In this document: positions 43,575 through 50,959 of the stretch, piece by piece | How the letters are laid out: each line of letters begins with the position of its first letter | Numbering within the stretch: position 1 is the stretch's first letter | NCBI RefSeq assembly: GCF_023746555.1 | Contig: NZ_CP098755.1 | Coordinates: 570,501-634,500, forward strand | Length of the DNA: 64,000 nt | Direction: 5' to 3' | DNA from: Brevibacillus ruminantium | GTDB taxonomy: Bacteria; Bacillota; Bacilli; Brevibacillales; Brevibacillaceae | The notes under the pieces: generated by a model | Seen by the model: only the letters and a program-made list of their open reading frames with translations | Told to the model about the DNA's origin: nothing | Database searches by the model: none | Made by a program: the position numbers and the translations under genes

Positions 43575-45737
43575 ATGGACCTAACGTTGATGATCCAGAC
43601 GATCGCTCAAGAGACAGATGTAAAACGACACCAGGTAGAGCGGACAATCGCCCTGTTGGATGAGGGCAATACCGTTCCTTTTATTGCCCGTTATCGCAAG
43701 GAAATGACGGGCCAATTGGATGAGACGCAGATTCGGGCCATCGAGGAACGTGTTCGTTATCTGCGGAATCTGTCGGTTCGAAAAGAAGAAGTAATCCGGC
43801 TGATTGACGAGCAAGGGAAGCTGACGGACGAACTGAAAGCCTCCATCGAAAAGGCCACCAAGCTGCAGGAGGTAGAGGATCTGTACAGGCCCTTCCGGCA
43901 AAAACGGAGAACCCGGGCTACCATGGCCAAAGAAAAAGGGTTGGAACCGCTGGCAAGCTATCTGCTGAGCTTTCCTAAAGCTGGAGATCCGCTAACCGAA
44001 GCGGCTGCATACATAGACGTGGAAAAAGGGGTAGAAACCGCAGAACAGGCAATGCAAGGTGCCATGGACATCATTGCCGAGCAGGTGTCGGACGATCCGC
44101 AGATACGTCAGTGGACGCGCGAATCCACCTACCAAAAAGGCGTGCTTGTGACGGAACAAAAGGCAGAGGAAGCCGATGAGAAAAATATCTACCAAATGTA
44201 TTACGCCTACAGTGAACCGCTGAAAAAGGCCGCTCCACACCGGGTATTGGCCATTAACCGAGGAGAGAACGAAGGCATCCTGAAGGTATCAGTGGAGGCA
44301 CCTGTTCAGGAAATCTTGCAGTATCTGAAAAAACGGCTGGTTCCCGAGGAAACCGTGGCGCGGCCGTGGCTGGATGCAGCGGCGGAGGATGCTTACAAGC
44401 GCTTGATCCAACCGTCGGTGGAAAGGGAAGTGCGCGGCGAGCTGACCGAGTTGGCCGAAGAGAGAGCCATCCATATCTTTGCAGAAAATCTCCGCAACCT
44501 GCTGCTGCAGCCGCCATTAAAGGGGAAAATCGTGTTGGGGGTAGACCCGGCTTTCCGGACTGGCTGCAAACTGGCCGTAATCGATGAGACTGGAAAGCTG
44601 CTGGAGGTAGACGTTATATATCCGACGCCTCCGGTCAACAAAGTAGCCGAGGCGGCAGCGAAGGTAAAAGAATGGATAAAACGCTATGAGGTTCAAATTA
44701 TTGCCATCGGAAACGGAACGGCGTCTCGTGAGACAGAACAGTTCATCGCAGACGTGATCAAGGATGTAAAGCGGGATTTGTCATACATCATTGTCAACGA
44801 AGCAGGCGCCTCGGTCTATTCGGCTTCCACGCTTGCCAAGGAGGAATTCCCCGATCTGGACGTAGCCGAGCGCAGCGCCATCTCGATCGCCCGCAGGCTG
44901 CAGGACCCGCTGGCTGAGCTGGTCAAAATCGATCCCAAGTCGGTCGGGGTGGGCCAATATCAGCATGACGTGTCTCAGACACGACTGGCAGAAAGCCTTC
45001 AATTCGTTGTAGAGTCCGCAGTAAACCACGTCGGGGTAGACGTCAATACAGCTTCTCCTTCGCTGTTGCAGTACGTCTCCGGGATCAGTCGTCAGGTGGC
45101 GGTCAATATCGTAAAGAAGCGGGAAGAGGCCGGGAAGTTTACCAGTCGCAAGCAATTGAAGGAAGTCCCCCGGCTGGGGGCCAAGACCTATGAGCAATGT
45201 GTGGGCTTTTTGCGAATCGTGGACGGGGAAGATCCTTTGGACAAAACGCCGATTCACCCGGAATCGTATCCAGCTACCCATAAGCTGCTGGGGCTAATCG
45301 GATTGTCCACGCAGGAGATCGGCAGTGACGTCTGCCGGGAAAAATTGCAGGCACTCGATATCGCAGTGGTGGCTCAGCAGCTCGACATCGGGGAGCCGAC
45401 CCTGCGCGATATTGTGGACAGTCTGCTTCGTCCGGGGCGGGACCCGCGTGACGAGCTGCCCAAACCGCTTTTGCGCAGTGATGTCCTTCAGCTCACAGAC
45501 TTGAGCAAGGGCATGAAGCTGCAGGGAACGGTGCGCAACGTGGTCGATTTTGGGGCATTTATCGATATCGGTTTGAAAAATGACGGATTGGCTCATATCT
45601 CCCGCCTGCGAAAAGGCTTCGTCAAGCATCCGCTGGACGTCGTCACTGTCGGAGATATTGTGGATGTATGGGTCGTGGATATTGACGAGAAACGGCAGCG
45701 CGTAGGATTGTCCCTGCTTCCGCCGCAAGAGGCGTAA
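43575..45737 (+). CDS. tex: Tex-family RNA-binding transcription accessory protein
   Basis: 720 residues; RBS AGGAGGG. Domain order: N-terminal helical HTH region (ETDVKRHQVERTIALLDEGN, RYRKEMTG), YqgF/RuvX-like nuclease fold near residues 320-450 (LGVDPAFRTGCKLAVID, NGTASRETEQF), helix-hairpin-helix motifs (~480-560) and a C-terminal S1 domain (LQGTVRNVVDFGAFIDIGLK) at ~645-715. Tex binds nucleic acid and affects transcription in several bacteria. Follows sigB, as in Bacillus subtilis (ydcI). Confidence 0.95.
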   Translation: MDLTLMIQTIAQETDVKRHQVERTIALLDEGNTVPFIARYRKEMTGQLDETQIRAIEERVRYLRNLSVRKEEVIRLIDEQGKLTDELKASIEKATKLQEVEDLYRPFRQKRRTRATMAKEKGLEPLASYLLSFPKAGDPLTEAAAYIDVEKGVETAEQAMQGAMDIIAEQVSDDPQIRQWTRESTYQKGVLVTEQKAEEADEKNIYQMYYAYSEPLKKAAPHRVLAINRGENEGILKVSVEAPVQEILQYLKKRLVPEETVARPWLDAAAEDAYKRLIQPSVEREVRGELTELAEERAIHIFAENLRNLLLQPPLKGKIVLGVDPAFRTGCKLAVIDETGKLLEVDVIYPTPPVNKVAEAAAKVKEWIKRYEVQIIAIGNGTASRETEQFIADVIKDVKRDLSYIIVNEAGASVYSASTLAKEEFPDLDVAERSAISIARRLQDPLAELVKIDPKSVGVGQYQHDVSQTRLAESLQFVVESAVNHVGVDVNTASPSLLQYVSGISRQVAVNIVKKREEAGKFTSRKQLKEVPRLGAKTYEQCVGFLRIVDGEDPLDKTPIHPESYPATHKLLGLIGLSTQEIGSDVCREKLQALDIAVVAQQLDIGEPTLRDIVDSLLRPGRDPRDELPKPLLRSDVLQLTDLSKGMKLQGTVRNVVDFGAFIDIGLKNDGLAHISRLRKGFVKHPLDVVTVGDIVDVWVVDIDEKRQRVGLSLLPPQEA

Positions 45738-45792
45738 GTGACAAGGCCAATTCAACACTCTCTGATATGATCGAAAAGCGAAAGCGGCCTCC

Positions 45793-45915
45793 CTATTGTG
45801 GGCGGCCGCCGTGTTTTTCCCAGTATAAAAACCAGCAACTGTTGAGTAATCGGATTTGCCGCACGTCCTTCCCGGAGAAGGCACGTTGCAACTGCTTGCG
45901 CATCCATTGTGGCAT
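45793..45915 (-). CDS. cmpA: Cortex morphogenetic protein CmpA (40 aa)
   Basis: The minus strand encodes MPQWMRKQLQRAFSGKDVRQ then IRLLNSCWFLYWEKHGGRPQ, ending at TAG. The start is preceded by AGGAGGTAGCAC. The Pro-Gln-Trp-Met start, Trp/Tyr-rich centre and position after tex match CmpA, which in Bacillus subtilis couples SpoIVA coat assembly to cortex synthesis with ClpXP. Too short for routine gene calling. Confidence 0.93.
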   Translation of the reverse strand: MPQWMRKQLQRAFSGKDVRQIRLLNSCWFLYWEKHGGRPQ

Positions 45916-45986
45916 TGTGCTACCTCCTGGTGTCGATCCTCTACTCGCAATGTATGCGGTAGACGCACAGGAGGTACCTTTTTTCT

Positions 45987-46322
45987 TTATTCCTCTTCCA
46001 GAAGGAATTCAAGCTGGGCTTGCAGGGCGCGAATCTCTGTCAACAAAGAGATCAGCGGATACACATCCTCCTGCAAAGCAGAGAAGCGTTTTTCCAGCTG
46101 GCTGACATACGCCAGACCGTCCTCGATTTGCACCGTTTCGGAAATCAGCTCCAGCCCGCCGCATTCGGCAACGACCGCTGGAAGCTCTGGTCGCTCGGCA
46201 ATCGTCAGCTTGTCAATCTCCTTTTGAAGCCGCTTCAGCAGAGCGATCAGTTGATACATATAAGATTCAGGCATGGCGACAAAGCGCAGCCCGGTTTTTT
46301 CTTGCAGGATCAAATAGCGCAT
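45987..46322 (-). CDS. Conserved-looking helical protein of unknown function (111 aa)
   Basis: ATG at 46322 with GGTGGGGGAA just upstream (the frame continues five codons further to a TTG without a site). Begins MRYLILQEKTGLRFVAMPES, then mostly Leu/Glu/Lys-rich helix (YQLIALLKRLQKEIDKL, LEKRFSALQEDVYPLISLL), possibly coiled coil, ending in LLEEE. No catalytic motif and no signal peptide. Located between cmpA and a divergent sprT-like gene. I do not recognise a family. Confidence 0.7.
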   Translation of the reverse strand: MRYLILQEKTGLRFVAMPESYMYQLIALLKRLQKEIDKLTIAERPELPAVVAECGGLELISETVQIEDGLAYVSQLEKRFSALQEDVYPLISLLTEIRALQAQLEFLLEEE

Positions 46323-46437
46323 ACGTTCCCCCACCAATCAGTTGATCTCATCAACCAAGTGTACTGTTTGCTCTGGCACTTTTCAACCAAAACTGTTATC
46401 GTCGTGGTACAAAGAGACGACGGGAGCGATTTGAAGG

Positions 46438-46902
46438 ATGACCGATCAGGAACTGCAAACGCTGGTTGAAGCAATCTCGGCCGAGTATTTTGCCAGGCCG
46501 TTTCGTCATCGGGCTCGATTCAACAAGCGGCTGCGTACAACGGGGGGACGCTATTTGATTCGTTCCCATGACATCGAGATCAATCCTCGTCATCTGGAGG
46601 AATACGGAGAAGCCGAGCTGATCGGTATTGTCAAACACGAGCTCTGCCATTACCATCTGCATCTGGAGAAAAGAGGGTATCAGCACAAAGACCGTGATTT
46701 TCAGGAATTGCTCAAACAAGTGGGAGGCAGCCGGTACTGCCAGGAGGTAGGCAATGGTCGCACGCGCCTGCCCTATCGCTACGAGTTGGTGTGCAGCTCC
46801 TGTGATATGCGGTACAAACGCAAGCGGAGAATGGACCCGGCCCGCTATCGCTGCGGCCGCTGCAGGGGGAAGCTGCGGCTGGAAGAGCTGGCTCTCCGTT
46901 AA
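46438..46902 (+). CDS. SprT-like zinc protein (YdcK-type)
   Basis: 154 residues. HELCHYH (HExxH zinc motif) near residue 65 within GIVKHELCHYHLHLEKRGYQ, and a C-terminal zinc ribbon with CSSC and CGRC. This is the bacterial SprT/YdcK arrangement. The position between cmpA and thiL supports it. Possible metal-dependent protease; the bacterial function is not established. Confidence 0.9.
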   Translation: MTDQELQTLVEAISAEYFARPFRHRARFNKRLRTTGGRYLIRSHDIEINPRHLEEYGEAELIGIVKHELCHYHLHLEKRGYQHKDRDFQELLKQVGGSRYCQEVGNGRTRLPYRYELVCSSCDMRYKRKRRMDPARYRCGRCRGKLRLEELALR

Positions 46903-46933
46903 ACGGGTAAAGATTGAGCACCACCCCCGTTCC

Positions 46934-46963
46934 TTGCGTGGTTTTGCAGCAGGGCGGTATAAT
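46934..46963 (+). promoter_or_regulatory. Promoter of thiL-tsaEBD
   Basis: Perfect TATAAT at 46958-46963, with TTGCGT (3/6 match) at 46934-46939, spacer 18. Lies about 31 bases before the thiL start. Confidence 0.6.
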
Positions 46964-46994
46964 GAAGGCACGATGACATAAAGGAGCGTTAACG

Positions 46995-48020
46995 GTGAAG
47001 CAAGACGAGTTTTCCCTGATCAGACAGTGGACGAGCCGCTCCAGACATCAGCAAGGGGACGGACTCTCGGTAGGGATTGGCGACGACGCGGCGGTGTTCT
47101 CTGTTCCGGCGGAGATGGAAGTGGTTGCCTGCTGTGATGCGATGGTGGAAACCGTTCATTTTCTCCGTGAGACGATGAATCCCAGTGATATTGGATACAA
47201 GGCCGTTATCAGCAACATTAGCGATGTGGCAGCGATGGGGGGCCTTCCCCGTTTTGCGTTGATCAGCGTGGCGGTATCTCCACGCTGGAGCGCAGAGGAC
47301 TGCCAACAGATATACGAGGGCATTTATGATGCGTGTGAAGCATACGGTGTCCGGGTGATTGGCGGCGATACGGTGTCCAGCCCTGCCAGCTTTTATCTTT
47401 CAGTGACGGTGCTGGGCGAGGTCGAAAAAGGGCGTGCTTTGCGCAGGTCTGCAGCCACTCCGGGCCAATTGGTGTTTGTGACAGGGCATCTGGGGGGATC
47501 AGCCGCGGGGCTTGATCTTCTGCGTAGGAGCGGGCAAACGGGCGAGGCGGCCCTGGAGAGGTGGAAACCGCTGCTCTCTTTTCACCAGCGGCCGCATGCA
47601 CAAGTGGCTGCCGGTCGTATCCTCTTGTCCTCGGCACGTGCGGGAGCGCTCAACGATGTCAGCGACGGACTGGCCTCAGAGTTATGGGAGATTGCTGAAG
47701 CAAGCAGTGTCCAGTTGCGGATCGAAGAGAGGAAGATCCCGCTGGCAGAAGTTACCCGATCCTATGCCGAGCAGGCGGGTGTGAACCCGCTGCACTGGGC
47801 ACTATACGGCGGAGAGGATTATCAGTTGGTCGGAACGGTCGAAGAGCAGGCAGCCGGAGCAATCGGGGAGCGCTTTGCCGAGCAAGGCATTTCGTTTTCG
47901 GTGATCGGCCGGGTAGAGGCGGGGGAACCGGCGGTATGGATGAAGAGCGAGCAGGCCTGGAAGCCCCTCGTAAAAGCGGGATTTAACCATTTTGGCGAGT
48001 CCGAGGCCGGGAAAGGATGA
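46995..48020 (+). CDS. thiL: Thiamine-monophosphate kinase ThiL
   Basis: 341 residues, GTG start after AAGGAG. Motifs: GDDAAVF, VETVHFLRETMNPSDIGYKA, SNISDVAAMGG, IGGDTVSS and ALNDVSDGLASEL plus YGGEDYQLVGTV, all typical of the ThiL/PurM ATP-binding superfamily. Phosphorylates thiamine monophosphate to the diphosphate cofactor. First gene of an operon leading into the t6A genes, as in Bacillus subtilis. Confidence 0.95.
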   Translation: MKQDEFSLIRQWTSRSRHQQGDGLSVGIGDDAAVFSVPAEMEVVACCDAMVETVHFLRETMNPSDIGYKAVISNISDVAAMGGLPRFALISVAVSPRWSAEDCQQIYEGIYDACEAYGVRVIGGDTVSSPASFYLSVTVLGEVEKGRALRRSAATPGQLVFVTGHLGGSAAGLDLLRRSGQTGEAALERWKPLLSFHQRPHAQVAAGRILLSSARAGALNDVSDGLASELWEIAEASSVQLRIEERKIPLAEVTRSYAEQAGVNPLHWALYGGEDYQLVGTVEEQAAGAIGERFAEQGISFSVIGRVEAGEPAVWMKSEQAWKPLVKAGFNHFGESEAGKG

Positions 48021-48025
48021 CGGGC

Positions 48026-48496
48026 ATGATGTATGAATGGCAGGTGTCAGGGGTAGAGCAGACACAGCGCTTTGCAGAGAAGCTGGGTTCCCATTTGCTC
48101 TCGGGCGACTTGCTCGCTTTGGAAGGGGACCTCGGCGCAGGAAAAACGACCTTTACCCAGGGACTGGCGCGCGGTCTAAAGGTTCGGGGTACAGTCAACA
48201 GTCCGACCTTCACGATTATCAAAGAGTATCAAGGGCGATTGCCTCTGTATCATATGGACGTCTACCGCGTGGGAGAGGACGTGGATTCCCTGGGGCTGGA
48301 CGATTATTTTTTTGGAGAGGGTGTCTCCGTCGTGGAATGGGCATCCTTGATCGAGGATGTGCTGCCTGCGGAGCGTCTGACAATCTTCTTGCGGACGAAT
48401 GGCGAAGAGGGACGCCGCATCCAGCTTATCCCCAAGGGAGAGCGCTATGTGAAACTTTGTGAGGAGTTTGATCGGTCATGCGGGTTCTCGCGATAG
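48026..48496 (+). CDS. tsaE: tRNA t6A biosynthesis ATPase TsaE
   Basis: 156 residues from the ATG at 48026, which is about 9 bases after AAAGG (ATG at 48017 and 48029 are alternatives). Walker A GDLGAGKTTFTQGLARGL, then VNSPTFTIIKEYQG and the conserved WASLIEDVLP. Energises TsaBD in making threonylcarbamoyl-adenosine at tRNA A37. Overlaps tsaB by 19 bases. Confidence 0.94.
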   Translation: MMYEWQVSGVEQTQRFAEKLGSHLLSGDLLALEGDLGAGKTTFTQGLARGLKVRGTVNSPTFTIIKEYQGRLPLYHMDVYRVGEDVDSLGLDDYFFGEGVSVVEWASLIEDVLPAERLTIFLRTNGEEGRRIQLIPKGERYVKLCEEFDRSCGFSR

Positions 48497-49206
48497 ATAC
48501 ATCAAATCTGGTATTAAGCGTGGCGGTCGTCGAAGCAGGGCGTGTCCTAGCGGAGCTGACCACCAATCAACAGAAAAATCACTCCGTTCGGCTGATGGAC
48601 GCAATCTCTCTACTGATGGACGAGACGGGAACGCTCCCGGAGCAGCTCGGTGCGATCGGGGTAGCCAAAGGGCCAGGTTCCTATACCGGTGTGCGGATCG
48701 GAGTGGCGGCCGCGAAAAGCATGGCTTGGTCGCTGCAGGTGCCGGTGATCGGAATCTCCAGTCTGGAGGCTGTCGGTATGAATGCGCTGGGATTTTCCGG
48801 TTTGATCGTCCCGTTGTTTGACGCCCGGCGCGGTCAGGTGTATACAGCGGCTTACCGGGCAGATGGCTGGGAAGCATTGCGGGCGGAAGCGGAGGAACGA
48901 CTGGTGCTGCTTCGTGATTGGTGCGCCTCTCTGCGGCAGCAGGCAGGAGGGGAACCGCTGCTGTTCCTGGGCGAGGACCTCGCCATTCACCGGGAGCTGA
49001 TCGTGGCTGAGATGGGCGAGCAAGCGCGCTTTGCCCCTGCTTCCTACAATCATCCGCGGGCGGCGCATATCGGTTTATTGGCTTTTCGCAAATTGGCTGC
49101 GGCAGGCAACTCTCATGAGCTGGTGCCCGAGTATTTGCAGCTGGCCGAGGCAGAAGCGAAATGGCTGGCCCAAAATCCTGCCCCTGCAGGGAAGGAACAG
49201 TCATGA
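48478..49206 (+). CDS. tsaB: tRNA t6A biosynthesis protein TsaB
   Basis: 242 residues. ASKHA-fold N-terminus MRVLAIDTSNLVLSVAV, then KGPGSYTGVRIGVAAAKSMA and VPLFDARRGQVYTAAY. Partner of TsaD in the t6A complex; it lacks the metal-binding histidines of TsaD, as expected. Overlaps tsaE at the start and rimI by 4 bases (ATGA) at the end. Confidence 0.94.
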   Translation: MRVLAIDTSNLVLSVAVVEAGRVLAELTTNQQKNHSVRLMDAISLLMDETGTLPEQLGAIGVAKGPGSYTGVRIGVAAAKSMAWSLQVPVIGISSLEAVGMNALGFSGLIVPLFDARRGQVYTAAYRADGWEALRAEAEERLVLLRDWCASLRQQAGGEPLLFLGEDLAIHRELIVAEMGEQARFAPASYNHPRAAHIGLLAFRKLAAAGNSHELVPEYLQLAEAEAKWLAQNPAPAGKEQS

Positions 49207-49667
49207 ACGAACTGATCGACGTAGAGTTTCGCTTCATGACGACGGAAGACGTGGATGCTGTCTGGGAGCTGGAGCGTTTGGCGTTTCCCACTCCCTGGCC
49301 GCGCGATGCTTTTGTCAACGAACTGACCATTAATCCAAATGCGCGTTATGTGGTTGCTACCATGGCCACACAGGTGGTGGCTTATTGCGGGATGTGGATC
49401 GTCCTGGACGAGGCTCATATCACCAATGTGGCGGTACATCCGGATTGTCGGGGCAAAAAGGTAGGGGAGCGGCTGATGCGTCAGATGATGGGACTTGCTT
49501 ATCTTTTTGGTGCGAGAAGCATGACGCTGGAAGTGCGGCCCTCCAATACGGTGGCTCGAAATATGTACACAAAGCTGGGCTTTACAGAACAGGGGCGTCG
49601 CAAACGGTATTATTCCGATAATAATGAGGACGCTCTTATAATGTGGGTGACTTTACATGAACAATAG
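49203..49667 (+). CDS. rimI: Ribosomal-protein-alanine N-acetyltransferase RimI
   Basis: 154 residues; ATG at 49203 with GGGAAGGAAC upstream. GNAT domain with acetyl-CoA loop [18 protein letters not shown] and C-terminal [19 protein letters not shown]. Acetylates the N-terminus of protein S18 in the known case. Embedded in the tsa operon; overlaps tsaD by 11 bases. Confidence 0.93.
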   Translation: MNELIDVEFRFMTTEDVDAVWELERLAFPTPWPRDAFVNELTINPNARYVVATMATQVVAYCGMWIVLDEAHITNVAVHPDCRGKKVGERLMRQMMGLAYLFGARSMTLEVRPSNTVARNMYTKLGFTEQGRRKRYYSDNNEDALIMWVTLHEQ

Positions 49668-50733
49668 ACAATTCTCCCGCTATGAGGAACGGACGCGGCA
49701 AGCGTATCAGGCTCATCAGGAGTCGGGCCGTCCCGTCTTTATCCTGGGAATCGAGACAAGCTGTGACGAGACATCCGCCTCTGTGGTACAGGACGGCCGA
49801 GTCGTGCTGTCCAATGTGATCGCATCCCAGGCGGATATTCACAAACGATTTGGCGGTGTTGTCCCCGAGGTCGCCTCCCGCCGTCACGTGGAAAACATCA
49901 CCCTGACCATCGAGGAAGCGCTGCAGCAGGCAGGTAAGACGCTGGATGAAATCCAGGCGATCGCAGTTACCTATGGACCGGGGCTGGTCGGTGCCCTGCT
50001 GGTCGGGGTTGCTGCAGCGAAAGCGATCTCGTTTGCACGCGGCATACCGCTGATCGGCGTGCATCATATTGCCGGTCATATTTATGCCAACAGACTGGTG
50101 ACCGAGCTTACGTTTCCGCTGATTGCCCTGGTTGTTTCCGGCGGGCATACGGAGCTGGTTTGGATGAAGGAGCACGGCCATTACGAGATTTTGGGGGAGA
50201 CTCGCGATGACGCGGCTGGTGAGGCCTACGACAAGGTCGCCCGCGCTCTTCAGCTGCCATATCCCGGTGGACCGCACATCGACCGGCTGGCACATGAGGG
50301 AAATGCAACGATTCCGCTCCCGCGCGCATGGCTGGAGCCGGATTCCTATGATTTCAGCTTCAGCGGTCTGAAATCGGCCGTACTGAATACCTTGCACAAT
50401 GCATCGCAGCGCGGAGAGACGATTGAGCCGGCTGATTTGGCTGCCAGCTTTCAAGACTCCGTAACCGAAGTATTAGTAGAGAAAACTACCCGTGCTGTCA
50501 AAGAGTACGGTGCCAAGCAAGTCCTTCTGGCCGGGGGGGTAGCAGCAAACCGCGGGCTGCGGGAAAGACTTTCCAAGCGTTGCGAGGAGAAGGGCATTCC
50601 TCTGGTGATTCCGCCACTCTCGCTGTGCACGGATAACGCGGCGATGATTGCTGCCGCGGGCTACATCTCCTATCAAAAAGGGAAGTTCGCGTCGCTGGAC
50701 TTAAACGGAGTTCCCGGTCTGCCTTTGTCATAA
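49657..50733 (+). CDS. tsaD: tRNA N6-adenosine threonylcarbamoyltransferase TsaD
   Basis: 358 residues. Core [30 protein letters not shown], iron-binding histidines in [31 protein letters not shown] and [10 protein letters not shown]. Catalyses threonylcarbamoyl transfer to A37 with TsaB/TsaE. The first ~25 residues ([17 protein letters not shown]) are an N-terminal extension before the usual start. Ends at a strong terminator. Confidence 0.96.
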   Translation: MNNRQFSRYEERTRQAYQAHQESGRPVFILGIETSCDETSASVVQDGRVVLSNVIASQADIHKRFGGVVPEVASRRHVENITLTIEEALQQAGKTLDEIQAIAVTYGPGLVGALLVGVAAAKAISFARGIPLIGVHHIAGHIYANRLVTELTFPLIALVVSGGHTELVWMKEHGHYEILGETRDDAAGEAYDKVARALQLPYPGGPHIDRLAHEGNATIPLPRAWLEPDSYDFSFSGLKSAVLNTLHNASQRGETIEPADLAASFQDSVTEVLVEKTTRAVKEYGAKQVLLAGGVAANRGLRERLSKRCEEKGIPLVIPPLSLCTDNAAMIAAAGYISYQKGKFASLDLNGVPGLPLS

Positions 50734-50745
50734 AGATGGAAGAGT

Positions 50746-50777
50746 AAAAAAACTGCTCCATAGCGGGGCAGTTTTTT
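50746..50777 (+). terminator. Terminator of the thiL-tsaD operon
   Basis: About 13-bp stem 50747-50759 / 50765-50777 (AAAAAACTGCTCC type, with one G-U/mismatch) with T-run. Confidence 0.88.
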
Positions 50778-50797
50778 GCTTTTTCCGTGATGGAGAG

Positions 50798-50945
50798 ATA
50801 TCCACAGATTATGGATAATTACTACGGTTTTTCTTCCCCCTCCCTGTGAATACTGGTGATAACTAGAGGTATTTACCGGGAAAATCATGTTTTTCCTGTG
50901 GATGAATCTGTGGAATATGTGGATAATCAGAAGATTTTATCAACA
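50798..50945. promoter_or_regulatory. Cluster of DnaA-box-like 9-mers
   Basis: One perfect DnaA box, TGTGGATAA (50918-50926), and five variants: ATATCCACA (50798), TATGGATAA (50810), TGTGGATGA (50897), TTATCAACA (50937), each one mismatch, and TGTGGAATA (50909), two. All lie within 150 bases directly before the membrane phosphatase-like gene. A site where DnaA binds, for gene control or titration, is plausible. No dnaA/dnaN or origin genes are nearby, so it is not the chromosome origin. Confidence 0.6.
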
Positions 50946-50959
50946 ATGGGGGAAGATTG

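Noticed and set aside
50798..50945. Chromosomal origin
   Set aside because: DnaA-like boxes are present, but dnaA, dnaN, gyrase genes and an AT-rich unwinding element are absent.
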